A stretch of 48,194 nt of DNA from Oscillospiraceae bacterium (GTDB taxonomy: Bacteria; Bacillota; Clostridia; Oscillospirales; Acutalibacteraceae). The stretch covers positions 1 to 48,194 of the forward strand of contig CADBBT010000008.1 of the NCBI GenBank assembly GCA_902792985.1, read 5' to 3'. Made by a program: the position numbers and the translations under genes. Shown here in pieces: positions 29,268 to 37,400 of the stretch (the stretch's first letter is position 1; each line of letters opens with the position of its first letter). A model generated the notes under the pieces. The model made no database searches. It worked only from the letters and a program-made list of their open reading frames with translations, and was not told the DNA's origin.

Positions 29268-32165
29268 TTATTCTTTGACAAACAGGCTCTTGATGCGGTA
29301 GAGGATGCTGTGGAAGAACGCAATAATTTTTCCGAAGAAGCCCTCATGGACTTCGCCACAGTAGGGGCAGGCGTCGATCCATTCAACGCTAATTTTTTTG
29401 CTGTCTTCATCTATAGAGACAATGGCCGGCGTACCATCACTGTCTGTTATAGCTTTTGCAATCACCTTGTCATCAATGGCAACAGTCACTGCCATATCTT
29501 TCAGGCCGGAAACTTGTAGACCGGCTGAAGTCTGATAAACAGTAATATCCGAAGTAGCCACACCAGAAACAGTCATTGCCTTTTCTTTTTCACTATCTGT
29601 AGTCGTAGTTGCAGTGACCTTTGCATCCTTTCCGTTCATACCGGTAACTGTCAGTCGTTCGTCGCCACTGCTTGTACAGACAGTCGCGTGATCGCCCTTG
29701 TTCAGCGTTATATCATATTTTATAGTTGAACTTGCAATACTAAAGGTTTGGTTGTCTTTGGTTGCGTTCAAGTCAACCATGTGATTCTCAGGAATCCAAT
29801 ACCAATGAGGACTGTTCGTCGTGGTTGAAATCTTCTTCTGGGTCGATTCAACCATTGAACTCAGTTCAATCAAACTATTATCACTCAACATCTCTTCGCT
29901 GCCAATCAAATCGTAGCCAGTATTTAATTCTGGCAATTTTTCATTGCTCTTTTTTCCGAGTATTAAACCGACCTGATAAAATGTGTCAATTATTGAAACA
30001 GGATAGTACGTGACCCAGCAATTTACAGAAGTATACTTTTTTACTCCCTCTGTGTAAGTTCCTTCATAGGTCCATTCATTGAGAATTTTTGAATATTCAA
30101 ATTTTTGTGGACGCAGATTTACATCACTGTCATCTGTGTAAATAATGTAGGATGTTGAAGTTTCAGCATAGCCCACAGCAATCACAGCATGTTTTTCAGT
30201 TCCATCATTATTTCCAAACGAAAGAATCACCGGATGATTGGCATTAATAGATTTTTTTACAACAGACCAAATATCAGAAATCTTATTTCGATGCTCAACT
30301 GCAAAATTCATATACTCTGTTCCATATTGCGAAATAGAACAGTATTTTATATAATCCTTCCATTCCAAATTAAAATCACGAGATACAGCAGAACCTTCTG
30401 CAAATTTAATTTTGCCGACAGGACAATTTTCGTCCCCTCCGATAAAAATATTATTAATTAATTCACGATGAGCTAATAAAACACCTGTTGCAAGTGCAAT
30501 GCCCATACACATTCCGTGCTTTTCCTTGTTTAAATCTTTCGCGTAATAAACAAACTTATCTAAAAATTCTCCGCAAAAACCAAATAGCGATTTATAAATT
30601 TTTTTATCGACATAATCTTCATAATTTGCAACGCCTTTATCGTTCTCATATTCATATCCGGCCAAATAGCGCTCTTGACCGTCCGGCTGTTCCGGCTGAT
30701 CTTCTTTTGAAACCACTACAGTACAGGTTGCCGATCCGCCGGCAGAGGTTGAAACGCTGATTTGATAGGTTCCGGCAGTCGGAAACTTTGCGTAAACAAG
30801 AAACGTTGCTTCTTTTGTTGTATAAGCCGATTGAATTACACGCGCCGGAAGCGTCAGAACGGAGTTGACATTTGCACCGACAACAGACCAGTTCAAGGTG
30901 ACATTTTGCACATTCTGATTCGATTTGATGGTGCCGTCCAATGAAATTGTTTCGTTTTCTTTGCATTCAAATTGTGCTTTGGAAAAGCTGACAGTTGTTT
31001 GCGGCTGTGGCTGTGAGTTGCCAGAGCTCAGATTGGAAATTACGCAAGCGGGACGAACACCATAGTCGGTGCCAACGACATTGCTGAAGATGCCCGCGTA
31101 GCCACCGTAACGGACAGCGCACGCATCAACGGAATCGTTGCCGGGGGAGCGCAGCCACCACCAGGAAATGCCGTTATAGCTATCGCCATTATAGACATAA
31201 AGTCCTTGACATTTTGCATAGTCTGTTCCCTTTGCTCGCCGCCCCGTATCGAATGCAGAGTAAGCAGCCGAGAAGCCATACGACGAATTGAGCACTTCAT
31301 CATAAGACAGCAGGAAGATTTTGTCGTTCGTCGGGTTACTGTCATAATCCATGTAGTTTGTATTGCCGGTCAGTGTACAGTATCCGTCGTTGTTCTGATG
31401 ATTGTGATCTATTGCAATGCGGTTTTGCTGGCTTTCTGTAAAGGCTGTGGCATAGAATGTTTCGTTCAGCCATTGACGCAACGAACTGTTTTCATAGTCG
31501 TTCGCGTAATGATTCTTTCCGGCATCACCCCAGTAAGCGGTAAAACCATGTGGGTCTGTGCCGCTTTCAAGGATATAGTTGTTATAAGGCTGGCTGTCAA
31601 TCAGGCTGGCGCACATGGCTAAGCCCTCGGATGGTTCAATCACTTTCCATTGCAGCGGTTCATATTTGAACCAGTAGGTCGTTCGCGTGGTATAACCGTT
31701 ATCGTCTTGATGTGAAAAACTTGCAGAAGATGTGGAACCGGTATAATATGGACGGTACTGTGAGAACGTGACGCCGCGGTATTTGCTACCGCCGTATTTG
31801 ACATCACAATACATCATATAATCCTTTGCGGTCATTTGGCCGTCCCAATTGCCTGTGCCGCTGTAATAGCCATACGACTGCCAACCGCTCGCACGGCTGT
31901 TCAGCGCGGAAATCGTTGCGCTGTCGGTTTCTTTTGTCTGCGGATATGCGCCGAATTGGATGATTCCGCCTTGCGTGCCGCCGTTTGAAAGGTCATCGGC
32001 GGAGCCCGTGCCGTCAGCCGAACCCATAGAGGACCAATCAAACTCCGGTGCCGCAGCCAAAGCTTCCAGCCCCGCAAACCCCGCCACCGGCACAGCCAGC
32101 ACGACCATCACCACCGCCAGCAAAACAGACAGCGCTCTTTTTGTTTGTGTTCGGACTTTTTTCAT
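29268..32165 (-). CDS. Large secreted protein: DUF6273, Ig-like and papain-like cysteine peptidase domains
   Basis: A 965-residue exported protein (start 32165, GGGGAAG six bases upstream; the frame is open to 32270 but without a site). A signal peptide (1-38) precedes a DUF6273 domain (about 60-375, starting IIQFGAYPQTK and ending WWWLRSPG...YGVRPACVI). An Ig-like segment follows (about 390-490). Then a region resembling C39/papain-like peptidases has GMCMGIALATG (Cys553), KHAVIAVGY (His659) and IIYTDDSD (about 676-683), a possible Cys-His-Asp triad. The C-terminus (about 933-965) is CPYCGEVHEGFFG followed by a hydrophobic, basic tail. The DNA for the peptidase part (about 29700-30640) is strikingly AT-rich compared with the rest. 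It is probably a surface or secreted adhesin/protease; function unknown. Confidence 0.7.
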   Translation of the reverse strand: MKKVRTQTKRALSVLLAVVMVVLAVPVAGFAGLEALAAAPEFDWSSMGSADGTGSADDLSNGGTQGGIIQFGAYPQTKETDSATISALNSRASGWQSYGYYSGTGNWDGQMTAKDYMMYCDVKYGGSKYRGVTFSQYRPYYTGSTSSASFSHQDDNGYTTRTTYWFKYEPLQWKVIEPSEGLAMCASLIDSQPYNNYILESGTDPHGFTAYWGDAGKNHYANDYENSSLRQWLNETFYATAFTESQQNRIAIDHNHQNNDGYCTLTGNTNYMDYDSNPTNDKIFLLSYDEVLNSSYGFSAAYSAFDTGRRAKGTDYAKCQGLYVYNGDSYNGISWWWLRSPGNDSVDACAVRYGGYAGIFSNVVGTDYGVRPACVISNLSSGNSQPQPQTTVSFSKAQFECKENETISLDGTIKSNQNVQNVTLNWSVVGANVNSVLTLPARVIQSAYTTKEATFLVYAKFPTAGTYQISVSTSAGGSATCTVVVSKEDQPEQPDGQERYLAGYEYENDKGVANYEDYVDKKIYKSLFGFCGEFLDKFVYYAKDLNKEKHGMCMGIALATGVLLAHRELINNIFIGGDENCPVGKIKFAEGSAVSRDFNLEWKDYIKYCSISQYGTEYMNFAVEHRNKISDIWSVVKKSINANHPVILSFGNNDGTEKHAVIAVGYAETSTSYIIYTDDSDVNLRPQKFEYSKILNEWTYEGTYTEGVKKYTSVNCWVTYYPVSIIDTFYQVGLILGKKSNEKLPELNTGYDLIGSEEMLSDNSLIELSSMVESTQKKISTTTNSPHWYWIPENHMVDLNATKDNQTFSIASSTIKYDITLNKGDHATVCTSSGDERLTVTGMNGKDAKVTATTTTDSEKEKAMTVSGVATSDITVYQTSAGLQVSGLKDMAVTVAIDDKVIAKAITDSDGTPAIVSIDEDSKKISVEWIDACPYCGEVHEGFFGKIIAFFHSILYRIKSLFVKE

Positions 32166-32373
32166 GTTGATCTTCCCCTTTCGGAATAAAATGTGGTTTT
32201 GGGCAACAAAAAAATGCGCCCAAGACGGACGCATAAAAAATGCCGTCCTCTTGTCGCCAAACATAACCACCTATTTCCCAAAACCAAAAAGAGGAGTTGC
32301 GGACGCACTTTTTTATAAAGTGAGCCCTCTTTTGGCCTTGGAATGACTGAAAAATATTCGGTTATTGTTTGGC
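32166..32373 (-). promoter_or_regulatory. Long structured 5' leader of the surface protein gene (candidate cis-regulatory RNA)
   Basis: On the minus strand the leader has several mutually compatible stems: CCAAAAGAGG with CCTCTTTTTGG enclosing CACTT/AAGTG; GGTTTTGGG with CCCAAAACC enclosing a branch CAAGAGGACG/CGTCCGTCTTG; and GGGC/GCCC. Two copies of TGCGTCCG occur. I cannot match it to a named riboswitch. Confidence 0.5.
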
Positions 32374-32379
32374 TTTTTC

Positions 32380-32408
32380 ACTCTACCACATACCACCAAA
32401 AAAATCAA
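32380..32408 (-). promoter_or_regulatory. Candidate promoter of the surface protein gene
   Basis: On the minus strand TTGATT (32403-32408) and TAGAGT (32380-32385) are 17 bases apart, with a TGG before the -10. The -10 is a weak match. Transcription from here would give a leader of about 210 bases. Confidence 0.5.
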
Positions 32409-32480
32409 GCATCTGCGCATAAAAACCGGGCGTCTTGAACGTGCGTTATTGCTGCCGCAACAAAACTGGAACCGCAACGA

Positions 32481-32507
32481 AAAAAAGCCCCTCCCCGGAG
32501 CTTTTTT
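32481..32507. terminator. Terminator-like hairpin after the dCMP deaminase operon
   Basis: AAAAAAGC (32481-32488) and GCTTTTTT (32500-32507) flank a GC-rich imperfect stem, giving T-runs on both strands. It lies about 155 bases downstream of the minus-strand operon ending at 32663. Confidence 0.55.
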
Positions 32508-32511
32508 CTGC

Positions 32512-32531
32512 GGCCAATGGCCGCCCCTACG
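32512..32531 (+). repeat. Short dispersed repeat with GGCCAATGGCC core, copy 2
   Basis: Identical over 20 bases to 19731-19750. It is followed at 32560-32576 by a lone half of the recurrent terminator stem (CCACGGCGGGGTT). Confidence 0.7.
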
Positions 32532-32580
32532 ATTTCGATATTTTCGCGCCGCCGCGGTTCACATCCACGGCGGGGTTCCC

Positions 32581-32659
32581 TGTCCGCTAACAGCTAACAG
32601 CTAACTGCTAACAGCTGTCCCCTGTCCCCTGTTCCCTGTTCCCTGTTCCCTGTTCCCTG
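32581..32659 (+). repeat. CAGCTAA and CCCTGTT heptamer tandem repeats
   Basis: Tandem CTAACAG units (32587-32615) pass directly into CCCCTGT and CCCTGTT heptamers up to the stop codon of the dCMP deaminase gene. Two repeat families are joined end to end. Confidence 0.8.
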
Positions 32660-32662
32660 CGA

Positions 32663-33160
32663 TCACACCTTCGACTCGTCCAGCGGGATCACGATGCTTT
32701 CACGTCGGGGGCTGAGCTTGCGCAGACGCACGCCCGCCGCGTTGAACATCCGCTTGCTCGCGCGGGTCATCGGCGTGTCGGCATATTTGTCGGACAGGTA
32801 CACGACCTCCTTGATGCCGCTTTGAATGATCGCCTTCGCGCACTCGTTGCACGGAAACAGCGCAACGTAGATGCGGCAGCCCGCAAGGGACGCGCCGGCG
32901 TTGTTGAGGATCGCGTTCAGCTCCGCGTGGCAGACATAAGGATACTTCGTGTCATACGGCTCGCCCTCGCGCTCCCACGGGAATTCGTCGTCGCTGCAGC
33001 CGGCCGGAAAGCCGTTGTAGCCGACCGACATGATCTTGTTGTGCTCGTTTACGATGCAGGCGCCCACCTGCGTGTTCGGGTCCTTGCTGCGGAAGGACGA
33101 AAGCAGGGCCACGCCCATGAAGTATTCATCCCAGGTCAGATAATCGCTGCGCTTTGCCAT
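32663..33160 (-). CDS. dCMP deaminase (late competence ComEB-type)
   Basis: A 165-residue zinc deaminase. The zinc/catalytic motifs are [10 protein letters not shown] (His and Glu) and [10 protein letters not shown] (PCxxC). The N-terminal [28 protein letters not shown] matches deoxycytidylate deaminases, which convert dCMP to dUMP for thymidylate synthesis. It is distinct from TadA by its N-terminal block and insert. It starts 20 bases after the U32 gene (AAGGGG site), third in the zapA-U32-dCMP deaminase operon. The stop lies against a heptamer repeat tract. Confidence 0.9.
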   Translation of the reverse strand: MAKRSDYLTWDEYFMGVALLSSFRSKDPNTQVGACIVNEHNKIMSVGYNGFPAGCSDDEFPWEREGEPYDTKYPYVCHAELNAILNNAGASLAGCRIYVALFPCNECAKAIIQSGIKEVVYLSDKYADTPMTRASKRMFNAAGVRLRKLSPRRESIVIPLDESKV

Positions 33161-33180
33161 CGGGATTCCCCTTTCGTTTT

Positions 33181-35325
33181 TTATTCCACGCCGCGGTAGT
33201 AAAGTCCGCGGGTAAACGGTTCGTTCGCTTTCGCGCCGGTACGGTAGGCCTGCAAAACGGCGTCGGCCTCTGCGCGCGATTCCGTTGTGAAGCTCAGGGC
33301 AAGAAAGTCCATGTCGGAAAATTCCGCCATCCGGTCGGACAGCACGATCGGCCGCGAGTTGAACACCTCGCTGCAGCCGAAATTGCAGCGCACCGGGAAC
33401 TTGACGCCCAGCCGATCGGTCAGGTCGCTTTGCCCTTTGCAGTCGCTGCAGCGCTTCACATTGGCGACCGGGCAGTTGCGCGTGAGCATCAACGGCAGAC
33501 GGCCGTAGGCAAATATGCCGCGAGGAACGTGCGAGCGGATCTGCCGCAGCTGCGCCAAAGTCAGTTCGGGTGACAAGGTGATTGACTTTACATCGAGATT
33601 TTCCAGCACAGACACCGAAGCGCTGTTAAAAACGTTCATGGAAAAGCCCGTATGAATTTCCATATCGCATTTTTGCGCGATCGCAACCGCGTCGAGCGTG
33701 AAACAAAGCGCCGTTTGAATGCCTTGCGCCTTTGCGCGGCGCAGCGCGGCTTTGACAGCCTCGGTTTTTCCGAAAATTCCGCGCGAAAGTGAAATTCCCA
33801 CGCATTTGACGCGGTTTTTCACATTTTCCACGGAGTTTTCCTTGAAATTTAACGGCAAATACAAGTTTTCCACATTGGAAAGATCGTTCGGGATCTGGTG
33901 ATCATTTTCCACATAAACATGAAACGTCGGGGTTTTATCTGCCGTTTGCGGCAAGTTTTTCGACGTTTTTTCCAAATCGGAAAGCGTGAAACACTGCGTG
34001 TTTTCCGCAGGCGGTATGCCGGAAGAATTTTTCCCGTTTAAGAAATTGATCGCATATGTAAAGTCAATTGGCTTTACATCGGAAAGCGCTTTTTCCAACC
34101 GCTCCAGCGCGTCTCTGCGCAGCGCGTTGAGCACAGACGCCGGCAAAGACAGCCCGTCGTCAAGGTCGATCTCCATGCGTGAAACATAAAACGGGGTCCC
34201 GCCGCATTTTTGCAGCCGCTCGCGCAACGCGTCTTCGGTCAGCGGCTTTGTGCGCGCCGGTTCCGGCACAACATCCGCCGCCGCAAACACCGTTTTTCCC
34301 GCCGCCTTTGCTGTCAGCGAGGGCGGTTCGTTTTTGAGCACAGAGAGGAAAAATTCCACCGACACGCGCGGCGTCTCCTTATCATACAGTCGTGCCAGAG
34401 CGGATAGGACCTTGCCCGTTGCGGCGGTCACGTCCTCCTTGCGGCGGATGCCGAACATCTCCTTGCCGCGGCGGTCGTCATAGTAGCCGGATGTGAAGCC
34501 GGAACGTGAAAACACCGCTTCGAGTGCCGCCGTCAGTGCCGGGTCACGTTCGCCGTTCATCGCATTGCGTGCCGCCTTTACGGCAGCCGCAACGTACTCC
34601 GGCCGCTTCATCCGCCCTTCGATCTTGAACGATTCCACGCCGAGTCCGGCGAGTTCCTGCAGCCGGTCCATCAGCGAAAGATCGCGCAGGCTCAAATCAT
34701 GCCGTCCGGGCGCACCGGCGGAAAACGCCAGCCGGCAGGGTTGGGCACAAAGCCCGCGATTGCCGCTGCGTGCGCCGAGCATCGCGCTCATATAGCACTG
34801 GCCGGACACGCACATACACTGCGCGCCGTGGATGAACACTTCCAGCTCCAGATCGGTGCTTTTGCGCAAGGTTTCGATCTCGCCCTTCGTCAGCTCGCGC
34901 GGCAGTACCGCACGGCAGTAACCGAGCTTTTTCAGCAGCGCGACCCCATCGGGCGTCTGCACCGACATCTGCGTTGACGCATGGCGCGGCAGCCCGGGCG
35001 CACAGGCGCGGCACAGCGCGGCCAGACCGAGGTCCTGCAAAATCAGCACGTCTGCGCCGAGCGCACAAACGTGCCGAAGCGTTTCCAGCGCGCGCGGCAG
35101 CTCTTCGTCGCTGACGAGCGTGTTCAGGGTGATATGCACACGGACGCCGCGGGCGTGACAATATCCCACGGCGGTTTTCAGAGTCTCTTCATCAAAATTT
35201 TCCGCACCGCGGCGCGCATTGAAATCCTGCGTGCCGAGATAGACCGCGTCGGCGCCGGCGCGCACGGCGGCGATCACCGCCTGCATGGAACCGGCAGGCG
35301 CGAGCAGTTCCGGTTGTGCTGCCAT
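33181..35325 (-). CDS. Peptidase U32-family protein (RlhA-like RNA hydroxylation enzyme)
   Basis: A 714-residue protein beginning [14 protein letters not shown], the usual U32 start; a TTG further upstream lies inside zapA and is not used here. The first about 300 residues form the U32 TIM-like domain, with the [17 protein letters not shown] and GLCAQPCR cysteines that bind an iron-sulfur cluster and later CSDCKG. A C-terminal DUF3656-like part follows. U32 proteins annotated as collagenase-like peptidases include RlhA and TrhP, which hydroxylate 23S rRNA and tRNA with prephenate. The length with DUF3656 fits the RlhA branch. It begins one base after the zapA stop, so it is coupled to zapA. 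Confidence 0.82.
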   Translation of the reverse strand: MAAQPELLAPAGSMQAVIAAVRAGADAVYLGTQDFNARRGAENFDEETLKTAVGYCHARGVRVHITLNTLVSDEELPRALETLRHVCALGADVLILQDLGLAALCRACAPGLPRHASTQMSVQTPDGVALLKKLGYCRAVLPRELTKGEIETLRKSTDLELEVFIHGAQCMCVSGQCYMSAMLGARSGNRGLCAQPCRLAFSAGAPGRHDLSLRDLSLMDRLQELAGLGVESFKIEGRMKRPEYVAAAVKAARNAMNGERDPALTAALEAVFSRSGFTSGYYDDRRGKEMFGIRRKEDVTAATGKVLSALARLYDKETPRVSVEFFLSVLKNEPPSLTAKAAGKTVFAAADVVPEPARTKPLTEDALRERLQKCGGTPFYVSRMEIDLDDGLSLPASVLNALRRDALERLEKALSDVKPIDFTYAINFLNGKNSSGIPPAENTQCFTLSDLEKTSKNLPQTADKTPTFHVYVENDHQIPNDLSNVENLYLPLNFKENSVENVKNRVKCVGISLSRGIFGKTEAVKAALRRAKAQGIQTALCFTLDAVAIAQKCDMEIHTGFSMNVFNSASVSVLENLDVKSITLSPELTLAQLRQIRSHVPRGIFAYGRLPLMLTRNCPVANVKRCSDCKGQSDLTDRLGVKFPVRCNFGCSEVFNSRPIVLSDRMAEFSDMDFLALSFTTESRAEADAVLQAYRTGAKANEPFTRGLYYRGVE

Positions 35326-35326
35326 C

Positions 35327-35719
35327 TTATTTCTTGCCGATCTGTTCAAGCACAGAGGCAAGCTGCGCCTTCAGACGGTCGATCTCAAGGTTGGCGTTTT
35401 CCAGTTCACGCTTTGCCTTTTCCGTCTCGTGGCGGGCAAAGTCGGCCTTGCTCTTGGCGCTGGACGCGTCGTCGAGGTAATCCTTGATCTGTTCGCGCAG
35501 ATGGTCGGCAGTGGTGCTGGCCTTTTTGTATTCATCCGCATAATTCAACGTGGTGAGCACAGCGGCCTGCGTGACAGAGATGCGCGGGTTTTCCTTCATA
35601 GTTTTCGCGATGGCGCGGTCCACATCCTTGCCGAGCTCGGCAACGTATTTGACATCGTCCTCGGTAATGACGGAATACTCCGCCCCGGCGATAGAGAGCT
35701 TCACTTTGTTACGATCCAT
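35327..35719 (-). CDS. zapA: Cell division protein ZapA
   Basis: A 130-residue cytoplasmic protein. The N-terminal region (VKLSIAGAEYSVITEDDVKYVAELGKDVD) is the ZapA globular head that binds FtsZ. The second half (about 60-128) is a long coiled coil rich in Ala, Lys and Glu. ZapA cross-links FtsZ filaments and stabilises the division ring. I chose the ATG at 35719 because AAAGGA is eight bases upstream; an ATG at 35728 sits too close to it. It heads the operon with the U32 and dCMP deaminase genes, the usual Firmicutes order of zapA before a U32 gene. Confidence 0.9.
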   Translation of the reverse strand: MDRNKVKLSIAGAEYSVITEDDVKYVAELGKDVDRAIAKTMKENPRISVTQAAVLTTLNYADEYKKASTTADHLREQIKDYLDDASSAKSKADFARHETEKAKRELENANLEIDRLKAQLASVLEQIGKK

Positions 35720-35765
35720 AACATTCATCCTTTCCGTTTACGTTCGGTGGGGTATATTCGTTTTT

Positions 35766-35794
35766 ATTATACAATACTTTGTGATGATTATCAA
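35766..35794 (-). promoter_or_regulatory. SigA-type promoter of the zapA operon
   Basis: On the minus strand TTGATA (35789-35794) and TATAAT (35766-35771) are 17 bases apart with an extended TTG before the -10. It lies 47 bases before the zapA start. Confidence 0.85.
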
Positions 35795-35835
35795 GCGTTT
35801 TGGAGAAAAAAGTGAGAGGCAGGGGGAAGGGGGGG

Positions 35836-35990
35836 TAGGGAACAGGGAACAGGGAATAAGGGAACAGGGATTAAGGGATTAAGGGATTGAGGGATTGAGG
35901 GAATGAGGGAATGAGGGAATGAGGGGAGTGTGGAGAAAGTACGAGGGAGCAGGGAATAAGGGATTGAGGGGTGTAAGAAATAGAGAATGG
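35836..35990 (+). repeat. GGGAACA heptamer and GGGATTAA/GGGAATGA octamer tandem repeats
   Basis: The tract begins with GGGAACAGGGAACAGGGAAT, then GGGATTAA and GGGATTGA octamers, then three GGGAATGA octamers, and ends with irregular units. It faces the opposite way to the tract at 36447-36545. Confidence 0.85.
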
Positions 35991-36015
35991 AGTTTAACCC
36001 CTTAAAAATCCAAAC

Positions 36016-36044
36016 AAAAAAAGCAACCGAAATGGCTGCTTTTT
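36016..36044 (-). terminator. Terminator of the small low-GC gene
   Basis: On the minus strand AAAAAGCAGCC pairs with GGTTGCTTTTT, with a loop ATTTC and continuing T residues. It lies 37 bases past the stop of the small frame. Confidence 0.7.
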
Positions 36045-36080
36045 CGCTAACGTTTTCTTGTTTTTCAATCTAACTCTACG

Positions 36081-36236
36081 CTATTTCCTTTCGTACATAA
36101 CTTCTAGCCCTTTGTCCGGGTGATATGTCCAACTGATCCTGTATTGTCCGTTTTCCTCCGTTTGTCTTCCCATTAGCGATGTCGTCTGCATCATTTTTTT
36201 ATAAAGTGCAGATGAAAAACCAAGTTTTTCATTCAT
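36081..36236 (-). CDS. Small low-GC hypothetical protein or gene remnant
   Basis: A 51-codon frame. It starts at ATG 36236 (MNEKLGFSSALYKKMM) and ends HPDKGLEVMYERK, with codon use that looks protein-like. The frame continues upstream for about 15 more sense codons (VYRKEAKDTLDGIRF) to a TAA at 36282-36284 without a start codon, so it is likely the 3' end of a longer gene that has been cut. It ends in its own terminator (36016-36044). The base composition is clearly lower in GC than the flanking genes, consistent with acquisition. I do not recognise the protein. Confidence 0.45.
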   Translation of the reverse strand: MNEKLGFSSALYKKMMQTTSLMGRQTEENGQYRISWTYHPDKGLEVMYERK

Positions 36237-36406
36237 GAAACGGATTCCATCCAACGTATCTTTTGCTTCTTTTCTGTAGACTTATGCACGATATGAGCGT
36301 GGAGCAAATGAATTACCCATTCACCATCTCATCACACTTTCCAACCTTTATCATTGTTCCACGGACTATATATTATGTCTGCATCATGAAAATAAAAGCA
36401 TTTAAG

Positions 36407-36438
36407 CCTCGAACTGTTTCTAAAGTCGAGGTTTTTTT
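36407..36438 (+). terminator. Plus-strand terminator-like hairpin
   Basis: CCTCGA (36407-36412) pairs with TCGAGG (36426-36431), followed by a run of T residues. No plus-strand gene is recognised before it, so it may mark the end of a lost gene. Confidence 0.55.
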
Positions 36439-36446
36439 TATTATGC

Positions 36447-36545
36447 TCCTCATTCCCTTATTCCCTTATTCCCTTATTCCCTTATTCCCTCATTCCCTCA
36501 TTCCCTGCCCCCTGCCCCCTGTCCCCTGTCCCCTGTTCCCTGTCA
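36447..36545 (+). repeat. ATTCCCTT octamer and CCCTGTT heptamer tandem repeats
   Basis: Four or more ATTCCCTT octamers, then ATTCCCTC, then CCCCTGC and CCCCTGT heptamers. It is the reverse complement family of 35836-35990 in the mirrored order. Confidence 0.85.
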
Positions 36546-36601
36546 TCTCTCCACTCTCCACTCAGTCCCTCATCCCCTCTCTCCTTCTCCGCTAAAAAAG
36601 G

Positions 36602-36630
36602 TTGCCTTTTTTGCGCAATTATGGTAAAAT
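36602..36630 (+). promoter_or_regulatory. SigA-type promoter of the sirtuin-fumC-acyltransferase-mutY operon
   Basis: TTGCCT (36602-36607) and TAAAAT (36625-36630) are 17 bases apart with an extended TGG, 31 bases upstream of the start codon. Confidence 0.75.
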
Positions 36631-36660
36631 AAAAAGACCATGACCGAAAGAGGTGGTTCC

Positions 36661-37398
36661 ATGACAGACATCGAACGTCTGGCGAACATTTTGAAGGCCA
36701 GCCGCCGTCTTGTTGTTTTTACCGGCGCCGGGATCAGCGTCCCGAGCGGCATTCCGGATTTTCGCTCCGCCGACGGGCTATATAACCGCGACAGCGGCCG
36801 CAGCGTGCCGCCCGAACAGATCATTTCGCGCTCGTTTTTCGACCGCGACCCCGCCGCGTTTTATGAATTCTACCGCGGCGCCATGCTTTATGAAAACGCA
36901 AAGCCGAACAAGGCGCACCGCTTCTTTGCCGCATTGGAAAAAGACGGGCGCGACGTCGCCGTTGTCACGCAAAACATCGACGGGCTGCATCAGGCGGCCG
37001 GGTCCACGCGCGTGTTTGAGCTGCACGGCTCCGTCAAGCGCAACAACTGCATGCGCTGCGGCGCGTTTTACGGCACAGATGCGATCCTCACGGATGAGGC
37101 GGTGCCGCACTGCCCGCGCTGCGGCGGGATCATCAAGCCCGACGTGGTGCTTTATGAAGAGCCGCTGGACATGGATGTGGTAAGCGGCGCGGTGGACGCG
37201 ATTGAAAAGGCCGACGTGCTTGTTGTTGTGGGCACGTCGCTTGTGGTGTATCCCGCGGCGTCTTATCTGCGCTATTTTCGCGGCGGCAATCTGATTCTCA
37301 TCAACAAAAGCAGTACCGACTATGACGTGCAGGCCGACCTCGCGTTCCACCGCGACGTGATCGACGTTGTAACAGAACTTGAACAGCTTGGAGTGTAA
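36661..37398 (+). CDS. Sirtuin-type NAD-dependent protein deacylase
   Basis: A 245-residue Sir2-family enzyme. It has the NAD motif FTGAGISVPSGIPDFRSADG (about 20-39), TQNIDGLHQAAG with the catalytic His in ELHGS (about 121), and a Zn knuckle with CMRCG and CPRCG. The reaction removes acetyl or other acyl groups from lysine and produces O-acyl-ADP-ribose and nicotinamide. The start is ATG 36661 with AGAGGTGG upstream. It precedes fumC by two bases, so both should be translated from one transcript. The substrate is unknown; sirtuins often regulate central metabolism enzymes. Confidence 0.9.
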   Translation: MTDIERLANILKASRRLVVFTGAGISVPSGIPDFRSADGLYNRDSGRSVPPEQIISRSFFDRDPAAFYEFYRGAMLYENAKPNKAHRFFAALEKDGRDVAVVTQNIDGLHQAAGSTRVFELHGSVKRNNCMRCGAFYGTDAILTDEAVPHCPRCGGIIKPDVVLYEEPLDMDVVSGAVDAIEKADVLVVVGTSLVVYPAASYLRYFRGGNLILINKSSTDYDVQADLAFHRDVIDVVTELEQLGV

Positions 37399-37400
37399 CG

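Larger units (their letters stand above)
35720..36660. other. Low-GC spacer bracketed by inverted repeat tracts
   Basis: Between two tandem repeat tracts of opposite orientation (35836-35990 and 36447-36545) lies an AT-rich stretch (36000-36445). It holds a small minus-strand frame and a terminator at each end. Upstream of the sirtuin gene is its promoter (36602-36630). Confidence 0.6.

Noticed and set aside
32166-32373. c-di-GMP-I riboswitch before the surface protein gene
   Set aside because: The characteristic GNRA tetraloop and CGAAAGG-type core are missing, although some G/C-rich stems are similar in length.
36263-36595. Plus-strand 110-codon frame in the low-GC islet
   Set aside because: The second half is a translation of tandem repeats and the first half is low-complexity without a ribosome site.
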